The position numbers and the translations under genes were made by a program. Below the pieces are notes generated by a model. It was not told where the DNA came from. It ran no database searches and saw nothing but the letters and a program-made list of their open reading frames with translations. Below are positions 1 through 12,900 of a stretch of DNA of 64,000 bases, in pieces (position 1 is the first letter of the stretch; the number at the start of each line of letters is the position of its first letter). This DNA comes from Phytoseiulus persimilis (lineage: Eukaryota > Arthropoda > Arachnida > Mesostigmata > Phytoseiidae), in NCBI GenBank assembly GCA_037576195.1, contig CM075104.1, forward strand, positions 6,454,775 to 6,518,774, given 5' to 3'.

Positions 1-3000
1 AAAGGAGGGAGTGTTTGAACTCAATGATGGGGAGAGGGGCGTACACATAGACTGCCGGGAACAATCGACTTCCAGTGAATCGCGAGGTCGCCCAGATCCT
101 TTCTCGCAAAATCGAAATTTTCAGAGGCTGTTGTCAACGTGAGAAGCTCATCATCTGAGGTGAATATTCAGTGTTCGATTGCGATGAGCTCAGTAAGCGG
201 TGGTCGGAGTGCGCGGAGCAGTGGGTTCATGTCCCCACTCCCCAGACTTGTCTTGGTTGAAAAACTCCGCTCATGCCTTTCGGCAGCTCAGACTAATATC
301 ACAGAGCTTCTCCGGCCGGGGTTTCTTCAGTATGCGAGCCTCTGTGTGGGATAGACCCAGCCAACGACTGTGGTTCGAACTTTGGAATATCGAGCCGAGA
401 AAGAGCAAACGCTCCGGCATCGGACCCTCCCGCTCTCCTCTCCAGGCGGGAAACGTCACACAATGCTTCTGACCTTCGACATCGAAATTTTCTACGCTTC
501 GTGCCATCTGACGAAGAAGAATCGTAGGGCAGCTGAGCGCGCTCAGTGTCACCAGATTTGAGCTCGAATCGCAACCGATCGTTACCCTCCTGGACAGGGG
601 CGTAACCAGCTTTTTTTTTTGGGGGGGGGGGGGGGGGGGGCAGGGATGTGATGATGATGCCGATGATGATGATGATCATCGTCTCGAGATTTTCATGACG
701 CAATCAACATGGTTTCCAAACCTGTGAGAACTTTCCTGATAAGACTGAATCTTTGTGGAACTTTTTCGTCCATCAAAGTAGAATATAATCCCCCCCCCCC
801 TGGGTACGCCACGGCTCCTGGAACCTCTCAGAAATCGATACAGGACAGGCTGAACATCCTGAGCTGAAGGACGAGAATTGCTTGAATCTATTCCATGAGA
901 GTCCAGTTCTCTCGAATCCAACCAGCTACGAAACTTTGCGTCAGCGAGGATTCTGAGCGCAAAGGAAAAACACCCAATACAGAGTTTTGTCAGTTCAGAC
1001 CGGATTTGTTGAAATGCTCCGAACTCAGAGACAGCAGAAGCGGGCTTAGTTTGAATTTCACTGCCCGAAGGCTTTTGCTAAAGTCGACAATGACGGATGG
1101 TCCAAGCGAGTGCGTTCGTTCCATCGCTTGTTCATGTCGGGGGCGCCGGTGGTGGTCGTCGTCGTCACCACTCGTTACCGAGTGCGACTCCAACAGCTTG
1201 GGGCTGTATGAGCCGAATCCTGCTGGTGACCCGGTTCTTTGGCTCCCTGGTTGGCTCGGGTAGTTTCCAGAGCTGCCGAGCAGCTTGCCCCGTCCGTCTG
1301 TTCGCTCAGGTATCGAAACGATCCCGCGAACTTTCCCGAGCGACCGACCGGATTCGTACAACGACCAGAGCTTATCGGACAAAGTGGGTAACTGAATTTG
1401 CCCATGAGCTCGCCAATCCAACGGGATTCGCAGCAGGCCACGCTCGGCCGCCCACGACCATCGAATTGTTTGCTGGTCCGGGAAAGTTGAGTCGGCTTCG
1501 GGGAACTGACGGAAAGGATGACCAACCCACTGACAGATTTGTTCTCGAACGTTTCGCAACTTGCAGCGTCGTCCGGGGCCCACCATCGGGCACGTGAGAG
1601 ACCGGCGGCAATTCTCATCGTTAATTAGGACTTGGGACCGAGTGCAGGAAGGGTCAGCCGATACAGCGGTTGTCTTTTGCGAATTTTTGAGTTCGAGGGA
1701 TCTGCCCACGGCAATCATCGTCGGAGGGCTGGATTAACTTTTAATTTCAGTGCAATACCACGCCGAGAGAGTCCCTTGGTCGCTGTTCCGGGAGCACCGC
1801 GCACTGAAATCATTTCGAATCAGTGGGTTTGTCCGAACGATCATATTTTTCCAAAGGGTTGCCGCCGAGGAGAGAATCCCTCCGGCTGAAGGCTCGGCGA
1901 ACCGAGGGAAGGAGGGGGGAGAGCGGGGTTCTGGGAGTTCGGTTGCGTTTAGGATGGGTCTTCCGATCCGTCAGACGGGGCTAATTCCGACCGCAGAGCG
2001 AGACAGGCGAAGATTGAGACAACGATGTCAGAAGAACGAGCTTTCACTCCATAGGGACGAGATGGAAGAGGAGCAGCAAGCACTTCCTCCGCCGGGAAGG
2101 GTGGGGGCGCGATTGATGGCCTCGGAACCGGTGGGGTGTTTTAGGCTTGGGATCGATGAGATGCGCGGGACCCACAGCTATTTGCGGGATCCTCGTCATC
2201 GAGCGAGCGCATATTCTTTGTCGAAAGGCTTCAGATCCCCCATTGTGCTCGTCTGCAGCATCTCCCACTCCCTCGCTGTTCTCTTTTCCCCCGAACAGAG
2301 AAAAAAACTCGCCTTAAGGGAGTGATTGCGTGTTCCTCGAAGCATCAGGGAGGGAGTCTCGAGTCAGGAATAACGCCTTGTCCGACAACCGACCGAGCTC
2401 TATGGGAGCCAGAGCGAGTCTCGACGCGGCGCAGGATGCACTGGAAGTCCTGAATCGCCTTGGAGACAATCCGAGAAAGCGGGAGCAACTCGCGGTACTC
2501 GATGACGTTCCCCGGGACTCTCCAGGTTGAATTTTTTCGAAGATTCCCTGTTGCGAGAACAGCAGCTGCCCCCCCCCCCCTTCCTCGCTCCTATTCTGCC
2601 CCCCAGATAGTATGCCTCATCCGTATGCAAGAGAGCACGAGGTACGACGGAAGACCTAGGAGGGATCTATTGGGTGGTTTCCAAAACTTCTGACCACGAT
2701 ATCGAAACGGCGAAGCGGACCCGGGACCGGGACATGGAGCGCACGCCGCTATCATGGGAATGCCGAGCGACAGCATACGGATTACTTTGGCAAGCTGCAT
2801 GGTGTGCGAGGCAAGTTTCATTGTTGGCTGCGGCCGACGGTTGTTGGCATCGCTTAACCCTGAACGTCTGATCAAATCCGGCCCAATCGTCGGTTGCGGT
2901 AGCCACAGCGTCGCCAGTCGTCGCTCGCTGGCCTGGCCGGCATTGGCTTCGGCTGATTTGAATCCAATACGGTGGCGGCTTCGTCCTGAAGGACATGTCG

Positions 3001-4155
3001 TCCTGCTGGCGGGCTGTCCGCCACCACGGCCGCCAGAAGCCTGGTCGCAGCGAGAGGACCAACCAAGGGAATACTGAGAAACAGGCGGGGAACGACGGGG
3101 GAACGCCATCTCATCCGAGACAAGATATAGATTTCCCCAGTGGTCTCTCGGATAGTGGTCAGATAGCCGCCACCCGATCGCATTTGTCACGGCGTTGCTT
3201 TAGATATGCTACAACGAAGGCCGAGCGCGCCCAATATGGCGGCGGCGGCGTTTGTATGTCCGCTTGTTATCCCTCCTTCTTTTTCTTTCCTTAGTGACGC
3301 CCCTTTAACTGCAACCGAGTGTAGCTGATCGGCATTGTTTCAGTCCTCGGGTCACACTAAAAGAGGTCAAATGTCCTCGAAATCGATAACTTTAAAAGCG
3401 TCCCCGCGCGCTCCCATGAAACGTCGTCAAGACGGCGAACTACGGCTCTTTGGGCCCAGGCAGCCCACCCCAAACTTCTCGAATCAGGGCGCACAAAAGA
3501 GAGGAAGCCGTAACATTAATTGAAGGAGACGGCGAAGGTATCCCTCTTTTCCAGCGAACGTCACTTGCTCGAAACGAAAAAGGAGCTTCAGCGCGATCTG
3601 TGCGAAAACCTGTGGATGTGTAACAGTCAAGGGCCGCCATCGAAGCCAGGCCCGAGCCCCACTTTCTCAAACTGTCATGTCGTGTCTTGGAGAACCCTCG
3701 TTCAAGGCTGTTTGAAATTGGCTTCTCCCGATAAATCGAAGCCTTGACTCGAAACGGTTGGTGAACCCTAGTTGTCGCGAGTCGTTTCTCGCGAGATCCA
3801 TTTCTGGGAGCTTCGCTCTTTATCGACGACTTCGGATGTCATCAGCGGATGTCGTGGGTCGTCGTGCTTACCTCGCTGGGGGTCGGTGGTGGATCTCCGA
3901 AGTGAGAACGTCCAGCTTCCTCTTTGAGGACCTTGTACGGCGCTCAACCACAATGCACCAGCAACCACCGAGATATATCTTCTCGATACAAGACTGGATG
4001 TTCGAAAATTCTTATTTTCTTCGAGCTGAGCAGGCGTGTAGCGCACGTGGAGCTATCATGGATTACAACGGTACTCGTGACGTGCCTCTGTGGCCAGAGC
4101 GCACTTGTATTGATCTGACCACACATTGAATCTTTCCGTGACGTCGGTCGAGAGG
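1..4155. other. Unassigned sequence with no recognisable gene (contains a hAT MITE)
   Basis: Both strands were read through this stretch. Open frames up to about 240 codons exist (for example minus 990-1718), but they overlap others on both strands, are rich in Ser and Arg, and show no recognisable motif. That is what a roughly 50 percent GC, TCGA-rich background produces. The only supported feature is the small hAT-type element at 595-814. A C-rich run lies near 2,571-2,580, and a GCC-rich stretch with a YY1-like ATGGCGGC core sits near 3,234-3,246. No conserved exon was found. Confidence 0.5.
595..814. mobile_element. hAT-type MITE (220 bp) with 8-bp target duplication
   Basis: The left end reads CAGGGGCGTAACCAG (595-609). 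The right end, read on the minus strand, is CCGTGGCGTACCCAG (814-800), so 12 of 15 positions agree. The flanks carry the identical 8-mer CTCCTGGA at 587-594 and 815-822. An 8-bp target-site duplication with termini starting near CAG is diagnostic of the hAT superfamily. The interior has no coding capacity and starts and ends with long homopolymers: T then G after the left end, and C before the right end. It must therefore be moved by a transposase encoded elsewhere. Related termini occur at 47,500, 51,860 and 52,752. Confidence 0.8.
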
Positions 4156-5410
4156 GTTCCCTGGATGCCGAAAAATCGAGCCAGTTGTGCATGAAGCCGA
4201 AAAATCGAGCCCGAAAAGCATGAAGCCGGAAGGCATGAAGTTGAAGAGCGTGAAGCCGAAAACCTCCTCTCCCAACAGCGGAGCGGTCGGGACTGGCTTA
4301 GCGGGGAGGAATTGCACCTTCGTTATGCTCAGCCTACCTACTTCCTCTGCCTCGCTTACGTCCTCGCTCTTCCGCATCTACGGTCCCTAGTTCGAACTGA
4401 GCAAAGGTGTAGCTGCTACAGGAAGCAGTCTGCTGAACGCGAATCTTGAAGTTTCCGAGGTCACCTCGCTAGAACTGAAGAGGAATCTTCACCTCCAGCT
4501 CCAGTACTATTCGCAGAATACGCTGTTACAACTCCTTGTTCTTTCCCACCGAAGAGGGAAAACCGGCATCGAAACACTGATTCTTCGCAGCAGGTGCGTG
4601 TCATCCAAATGAGTCTCACAAAGGTACAGATCGACGAAACGATACAGAAATCCCATCCCGCCAAACCAGTCCCGAACACTCCGCCGTTGGGAGAGGAGGT
4701 TTCCGGCTTCATGCTTTGGTGTGCACCCATTACCGCGAAAACCCATTGCCGCGAAAACCCATTATCGCGAAAACCCATACCCGCGGAAACCCATAACCGC
4801 GAAAACCCGTTACCGCGACAGAATCTGGAGCTCGCTCTCATCTAGAGAAGCTTCTATGCGAGGCGTCGAGAATATATGATTCATGTCTACCTGACGAACG
4901 GCCCGGGGTGCAACCAAGAATAGTTTCTCAGAGAGGGATCCTTATTCCAAGTCAGCTACTCGATACGAAATCACGGAACCGGAACCTCGGCAACCGTTCT
5001 CTGTCGCCTCGTGGTGACGCGGATCGTAGATGAATGAAAGATAGGCAGCGGAGCTATGAGGGAACACGAGAGATTCTACCCAGACATGATTCTGAGGGCT
5101 ACCGATGAATCTCTTACCTGATGCGAAGCTTTGATAAGTTTCCTCGCGGGCCGGGCAATTCCTGGGAATACACATGAAACATCGTCGAGAAGGAAAGAGT
5201 ACGGGAAAGATTTCGACGCCTCGCATAGAAGCTTCCCTAGCTTGGAGCGAGCTCCAGATTCTGTCGCGATGATGGGTTTTCACGGTGATGGGTTTTCGCG
5301 GTAACGGGTTTTCGCGAAGATGGGCTGTAGCCCATGCTTTTCGGGCTCGATTTTCGGCTTCATGCGTTTCGGGTTCGAATTTTCGGCTTGTCGGACCCTA
5401 ACCGATGGGA
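4156..5410. mobile_element. Foldback-type element with 16-bp tandem repeats in inverted arms
   Basis: A 16-bp unit, close to CGCGAAAACCCATTAC, repeats in exact register at 4734, 4750, 4766, 4782, 4798 and 4814. Its reverse complement repeats about three times at 5272-5320. The adjoining sequence 4,815-4,880 returns inverted at 5,205-5,270 (shared CGCCTCGCATAGAAGCTT). The outer part, with the motif CATGAAGCCGAAAAATCGAG near 4,190, returns inverted at 5,325-5,396, and 4,250-4,310 is inverted at 4,655-4,715. Nested inverted arms with internal short tandem repeats and no coding sequence are typical of foldback elements. The outer limits are approximate, and I could not identify a target duplication. 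Confidence 0.7.
4734..4819 (+). repeat. 16-bp minisatellite array inside foldback arm
   Basis: Five full units and the start of a sixth, spaced exactly 16 bases apart, have the consensus CGCGAAAACCCATTAC. Variation is concentrated in the last four bases of the unit. A matching inverted array of about three units lies at 5272-5320. Confidence 0.9.
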
Positions 5411-8400
5411 TGAGGCTTGGAATGGCTTTCCCGCAAAACTCCGGAGTATCCGCGTTGTTCATCGGATAGATGAGTTCCTGGCTGGGTCCGGGGATTCCGT
5501 CGATTTCTGAGGAGGTCGTCTCATACAAATACGCTCGCTCCAATTCACCCGCGACCTGCCTCGGACCCTGAATTTTTCAACGGGCAGCTCCCTCCCTGGC
5601 AAGCGTTCCGAGAATAATAGCTATATTCACAGGATCGTTGGGCGTATCCCCGAAAGGTGATCGGGAAGGTCATAGGACCAGTAACCGGAGGCTCGCATTT
5701 GCTATCACGCGATGATGTCAACAGAGCTCCTTGACGATCATTGTCGTATCGTTCTACACTCGACATGCTCTTGCAATGGTTGTAAAGTGGATGAGGAACA
5801 TAATCACGACGAAGCTCGAGATCTATGGGGGCGCTGAAATCTGACCCTGGAGGACTCCTCCCGAACGCATGCGTTCCCAGAATTGACTGAACTCACTCTC
5901 AGCGAATTCGCATCGACATGGGACGATGAACCGTCATCGCTCAGAAGTTCTGGTGTTTGACGCGCCTCGAAGCGATCTGCTCAGCTGGATCAAGAACTGA
6001 TCTGAACACGAATTATTCCGGATTTCCCCGCTAAGGGTCACAGCGAGCAGCAACTCATCAGGCTGATTTCGTTGGAAAAATACGACGAACAAGGATTCTC
6101 CGACTGACCGGACAAATGAAAGAGCAATGAGAGTTCACCTCGAGCTGTGCTGATTCGAGGGCTTTTGAGGTTTGTCCAACTAACCAAGTGTCCTTTGACC
6201 GAGGACCTTCGACCGAGAGGGGCTCCTTCGCTCGAGCAGACAGATGGAAGGACGAGACTTTTCAACAAAGAATCGGCAAACGAACCGATGGTCGGTCGGT
6301 CGGTCGGACGGACGGACGTTCGGGCTGAGAGACTCACCGCAAGATGTAGAGGTGCGTCGCAAAACTTCATCCGGTGATGATAATGTTGTTTATCCTTTCA
6401 TCAAGATGATGGCCGCTCGCTCGCCCTCCAACCACGGGCAGGCTCCTCGATCCCTGACCAGACGAGCAGTCAACCTGTCGCCGTGCGCTGCTGAGCACAA
6501 GTCACCATCAACAACAGCGGCTGGAGCCCCGCTAGTGAGAGGAGCAGCAAATCGATTAACGTTTTTGACATCACCGATCCACCGAGGACTCACTGTTGGT
6601 TTCTTGTTTGGTTCGTTTCTTTCTTCCTCGGTTCGTTTTCAATCCATCGGCAATCTTTTCGACCCGCTGTACTACAGGTTGGTTGGCAGGCAGGCGGTCG
6701 GGCGGGCGGGTATCGACACACTCATATCTTTAATGGACGAAAGAAAGACGAAACAGCGGCCCAGCTAACGGAACAACCGACAACACTATAGATATGAGGC
6801 TCGATGAATCACCGACAGCCGGGAATCCCAGGCGAGAATGGAGACCACAGCCGTGAGCAGGGTAAAATCGTACGCACGAGGAAGTCATCGAGAAGCATCC
6901 ATTCAACGGAACGGAGCACACAGCTTTCACTTTTTTTCTTCTTTTCACTCAGCCGATGGCTTCAGGCGAACTAAGACGACTCCCGGAACCAGCCGTTTCT
7001 TATTCCACACCGGATTCTGACGAGAGAAGTCAGACGATGTGGGAATGCTCTTTGAGGAGAGGTTTCCCGGCAGTTTCGAGGAGTCCACATCTTCGGGCAC
7101 GATCTGGTAGCTTCTGTTTCAGTGGTGCAGCTTTGCCCCAGGTGGCGGAATTTCAGCCCGTTTTAACGTTCTCGATTTCCCTCAATCGATCGAAGTTCTC
7201 CAGTTGCCGGTGAATCCTGTTCTCCTTAACGGACCCCCTTCTCTGTCAGAGCTCGTCCTTCATCAAGCATTGCGAAATCAAAGATCTCCCATCTGGTGCA
7301 ACTCACCTTGCTCGAGAATAATGGTTCAATATCAGCGCACCCACTTCCATGCTCAAATAATGGGAATGCCTTGTAGTTCGAAACGAGTCGAAATGATTGT
7401 TAAGACCGATAAAGCTGAGCAACACCATCCCTATGGGCTCCAGATGGGTCGAGGATGTCTCGTGTACCCGCACTTCAAGGGAGAGAATGAACGCGAGCGG
7501 TTCACTCAAGATTGCCTCCGTGGAACGCTGCTCGACACGCAAGCCCGACCAGTGCGCCCCCGCCTCCCGTGATTCATCATAGTGATCAACATCCAAATGA
7601 TGAATTGATCGATGACCGGAACTCGAAGTGCGTTTGAAACTTGAGCAAGGGATGAAGTTCTCCCGCTCGTAGAATCACTGATTCTTGACCGTTGATCCCT
7701 GTCATTGTTTGTTGAGTTTCCTCATACACCGATGGATCTAATAACATAACCGGAGAGGCAATTTCAAGCACCGCTGTGATTTCTAACATCCTGAGACTGA
7801 GGCGATCGAATATAGGTGGGTTCAAAGAGGCATCTAATTTGATTGACATGCTATTTCAGGAATGATTCGGCTCGTTTCGGTTGCGGGGGTTTTGAGATCA
7901 CTATCATGCATCTGGCATCCTCAACAAATTCCAAGTCCGATGAAGTCGCGGTAAACTGAGACAATCCTGCCCGAGACAGGTCGCCTGTGGTGCCATGCGC
8001 GAATCCGCATGCGTCACGAAGACCGCGCTCGTCCACCTCGCCGATGTACGGTACAGCCTCGAATATTTCAACCTGTCGAGCTTCAACCTCGAATGTTCCA
8101 ACTTGAAATACAGTGCAGCTTCAATCGTTTCAACCTCGAATATTTCAGCTCCCGATTATTTGAACCGTTTCTGCATCGATTGGTTGAAATAATCGAGGTT
8201 GTACTGCATTTGCTGAACGGACAGCTGAGACTTTTGAATGCAGCGCATGGTCGAGGCCGTTGACTATGTTGAATCATGGACCAGGAAATAAATCATAGAA
8301 GAATGATGAACGAGATATGAGTTTGAATCAGGTGAAAGAAAATCCAGGGAGTGGACTCGCGTTCGCTTCCGCAAAAGTTGGGAGCGGCGAATTTTCCTCG

Positions 8401-9960
8401 CCGGTTCGGGGTAACAAGCAGAAGATGATCCGGGGTGCACGCAGCGGAAGGAGAGCCCGAACGCTGACGATACGGGAGAGGGTTAGCAGACTGTGACTGA
8501 CACCAGCATCACAGTATTCAACGGGCGTTGGATTCATCGTAGCTTCTGCTAGACGCACTCAATGCTGCCCTCCGATGTCGTCGATACGCGTCTTTATCGA
8601 GCGTGTGTATCGATGACCGCTAGGGAGGCTCCGCTTCAACCCGGTGTTTCCCTCCGCCAACAAACCAGACTGGGCGGGCAATCGAGCTGGACGGCGGGGC
8701 GACAACGCACCTAACACACGGGGAAATCTTTCGGGTCTTGATGGGGGCCGTCAACAGCAAACGCACGCCATTCAACGACACCCTCTGAAAGCGTCACTTC
8801 CTCTCTGTTTTCCCCCTCTCCGAGGCTTTCTGTCTGTTTCCCGGTGCTGCTCCCTGTTTTTCAACCTCCTCTCGCAGACATTCGGCGGATCGGTGCCGCA
8901 GGTCCCTCCCGATGGTTGGCGAATTGACTTACGGCTGGCAAACATACCTGCGGCGCCAGTGGCGGCCCGACATCGGGGCGCCACAGCGGAGATTAATGCA
9001 ATTGTTGTTGTTGTTGTTGGTGTCGGCGGCGGCGACATCACCGTCATTGCTTTGCACAAGCTGCCAACGAACCGGCCGACGGATCGATCGACCGACGGAC
9101 GGGCGGACGCTCGGTCGAAACTACAGACGGACCACCCACCTACTCATCCAAGTCCTCCGTTCGGGACCTTTATGTGGATCCTCACCATGAGCAGCCAACC
9201 GCCGACGGAACCGATAGCCCCGTCCCCGAATCACCGTGCACTTCGATCGATCCTAGTTGTTTCGTTTGCTAATACGATGACGGGGACAACAATGACGACA
9301 GCGATGACAACAACGTAGGAGGAGGAACTACGACAGGATCCCGCGAAGAAGGAAGCACGCAACATCGTGCAGGTGAGCGCCCGGTGGGCTGGAGGAGACA
9401 TTCGATGAAGGATGAACGCGCTCCGTAGTCGTTCATTCCGTAGCTGAAGCGACGACACAACTCCATCACCTGCAACTGCACACGAGGCCTATTCGGCCAG
9501 TCAGACAGGGCAACGGCGGCCACTTCGTCACTCCTCCAAAGACGAGAAAGGACGCGGCGACGATGAGGTGAGTCGCAAAGGACGTCGGCGACGACATACA
9601 GGCAGCTCTTGAGGTGACCTGGTTCGTCTCGTGCCGCCAGGGTTGGCATCAATCGCTCTTCCCGACCAGCCACTTCTCTCTCGGAATTCGTTCAGTGTTC
9701 CGTCTTATTCTTTTTACGTCTTCCGTGTTCCACTCTGTTGGCATGCGCACTCGTTCGCCTGAGCTATGCCGGGGGGACTCCCACAATTCTTCGCTCACTC
9801 GCGTTCGAGGAATGATTTTGTTCCCTCACTCACCGAGTGTACGGGAAAAGCCGAGTAGCACATCTGCTTGATAACTTCCCAGGAAAGACTATGGAGGAAA
9901 ATCGGCTTGGTCGATACATGTGATACAGTGCGCCTGCTCCATTATTGGGGCTCTCTCGAC
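5411..9960. other. Unassigned sequence with several simple repeats
   Basis: No exon is supported. Visible structure includes a GGTC/GGAC tetranucleotide run at about 6,290-6,318, a GTT/TTG run at about 9,002-9,020, and a short cluster of degenerate TTCAACCTCGAAT-like repeats between 8,044 and 8,160. Open frames such as plus 8,644-9,318 are low-complexity and unconvincing. From 9,961 onward the sequence is repeated at 24,618. Confidence 0.5.
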
Positions 9961-12900
9961 TCCGAAGGATCTGATTTGCTCCCGGCCCGGATGAACCATC
10001 AAGACGATGTTCTGACATTTTGGATCTCGATTCCTGAGACCGTCCATACTTCATCGAGGAATGCGACGATATTAACAAGTATTATTTTTCATCATAACTT
10101 GACTCTGAACACAGCCAAGAGACAGAAATCTCTCTGATCCAGCGAAAAACCCTATCGAGTGGGGAAGACTTGCCTAGCAATTTACACGATTCGGACTGTG
10201 AGATGCTGCGATTAGGACTTTCTTCCTGGAATATGCTCTGACATCGCTCGGTGAGACGAGGGGGCACACGGACACAATCGTTGAATGCGAGGCATTCTGG
10301 AATGATGCGGCGGTGAGTCTGAAATCTTTCGATTTCATTCCGATCGTCTGGTTCAATGTCTCAAAACCGACTAGGATTTCGACTCTCTGTGAACACCGGG
10401 CGGTCATTTCCACATTTTGTCGAGTATGCTCCGGCATCATCGATGAGCGATCCATCATCGAACTTGTTTCGCAACGGACAAAGACCGCTCCAGCCTTCCA
10501 CAACCGATTTCTACGTCATCCAACGTGGCGAAAAATGTCCATATCGAGTTTCGATGCAACTCGCATCCCGAACTCAGGCTGGAACCCGGAACGACCTCAG
10601 AGGTTCAAGAAGCGTCAGCGATAATTGGACCGAACCGCGCGAAAAGGAGAGGGAGCGAAGTCCGTCAAATCGACACCGCCTATTGCCAAACATGTCGAAG
10701 GAGGAGATGACGGGAGCGAAGAAGCCGCCTGGAATTCGCAAGGAGAATCTGCAATTCAAATCACCGTGAATCAGAATCCAACTCAGGAGAATTTATCGGA
10801 ACCATTTTTCAACGACACGCGGTCACAGCTTTGACGTTTCATCTCTGTACTCAGCCACAAAAGTTGTTGCGTAAACCCGTCATCCTGATTCTTCTCCTCT
10901 CCCTTCAGTTCCGTTTCCGCCACGTACCGCCTAATCCCTCGCTCAGTCTTCGGAGAGGTACAGCGACAGACGGACGGACGTACAGACAGACAGACAGCCC
11001 CTCCGACCGGCAGAGAGAAGTCTGCGCTCCTCCGAAAACTGACCCCGTTCGGAACGCTCCTTCGGAACTCATCCGCGACAGTTCCCGTCGGGAGCCCGTG
11101 GAATATTTCAGCGTTGTTCCGCTGGGGTGGAGTGAGGACATGGCGACACGTAGATTGATCGGGAACGCTGCTCGCCGTACGAAGAGATGCCGAAGGAGAT
11201 GAGCCCTGTGAAGTGTGTGTTGGGCCTGGGAGGCGGGGGAGGGAAGCTGAATTCTCGTACGAGCCCGGGAGTGAAGGCTTGAGTGGCCTGGGAGCTAATC
11301 GCTAGCTGGCCGACTTGGTCCACCGAGCCGTTCGCGGTTGCGGGAAGACGAACGTGTGTACGTGTTCCAACTCTACACGATGCACTCAAAGGAATTGGGA
11401 ACGGTGGCACCTCAACAGAAAGCTCGAGAGAGCCAACGGCGCCGCTGGTCGCGGCTGTAGCGGCGTCGTATGTTTCAGAGCGTTTCAACCAAATGGCAAT
11501 TTCATTGTAGCGCTTCTTAAACAAAACTTAGGTCTCCCGACTTGCTGCAAGGGCTTGATGTTCCTTCGATGACGGTGAGCCGGGCAGCCGCCGTTCTCAC
11601 CCTGGAAAGAAGATGCGAAACTCGAAGCGCAGGGGAAACTTTCATATCACCTGAAGTCTCTCCGGATCGTCGACAGGCGAAGCAACGACTCAAAAAAGAT
11701 TCCTCGAAGTCTCAGCGCTGAGCCCCGGGCGGATGAGTTGCGAATATCTCTGGAGAGAATAATCCTCCCCGGAAGGTCTCGGACCTCGAACAAAAGTTTT
11801 AGGTGAAATCCGATAGCACCGATGCGCATTGATATGATTCGGGTCTTCTAAGCTCGTCTCTTCTCCGTATCGTGTTTCCCATGATCTCAGAGGGTTCACG
11901 CAGAAGGGAAATTCCGAAACTCTCAACTCATCGTGGAGAGTTCGGACTCATGTCGAAAGATGGCCGCGCAAACCGCCGCTTTTCGGAGTTTCATCGAATC
12001 GAACTCGGGAGTCCGCATTTCAGAAAGTTGCGGTCTTGAAGTGCTCTGTTGGGGAACATAGTTGCCTTTTGCATAGGCCTCGATCGAACGAGGACTGCTA
12101 TTTGGAAGCCGCTGGAATAGACTCCGCTGAAAGCGGAGCCAACAAAGAGAACACCGAGAGAGGAGAGTTTTCCCGCGAAAAGTTCAAAGGCAGCATTGCA
12201 TCAAAAAACGGGGGTTTCTTGGGAGCGGGTCGAGGCAGGACAGGCAATGTTTGTCCTTCCGTAGTCAGCTTTGGATGCTCGATAGGGGCACGCGGAGGGC
12301 GAGAATATGGGCGCAGGCAGGCGCAGTGGAATAAGGGTGGAGGGATCGCAGTATCTCAGACGCAAGGGAAAAATCAACACTTGCGGTGTTTACTCATCCA
12401 ACAGAAGAAGCTCTGGGATCCCGAAAAGACAGAGAATGGCCGGGGAGAACGAGAGGAACCAAGAAGGACGTCCTGTTTATTTTGCTAACAGACAAATCTA
12501 CTCACCGAAAAAGGCGAACGTCAGAAGGCGCGGCTGGGACGCGGGGAGGATGGAAAAATAGAAGCGTCCCAGCGACAACAGTTCGGTGGCAAGAGAACGA
12601 ATAAACTACAATGAAAACAAGTCGCCCAGCTTAGGAGGCCTGGACAGTTCCCCCTATTATGTCGGAGCATTCGTTCATTTTGGATAGATTCACCTGCATA
12701 GGGAGAGATCGACGACGAGTCTCAGAAACATTATCTCTCCGCTCCGGGATCGTGCTTGTAAGAACTCGTTCAGTCGTTCGAGCTGAACCCTTCACAATGA
12801 TTCCAATCAGATTGATTCGTTTTCCACTGACCCACTTCAGTCACCCCCTCCCCACCCCCGAAAAGCCTCTCCAGCTTCCGCGACGGAGGTCGAGTGCTGC

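Noticed and set aside
4156-5410. A CRISPR array at the 16-bp repeats
   Set aside because: The units are contiguous without spacers, and the sequence is animal genomic DNA.
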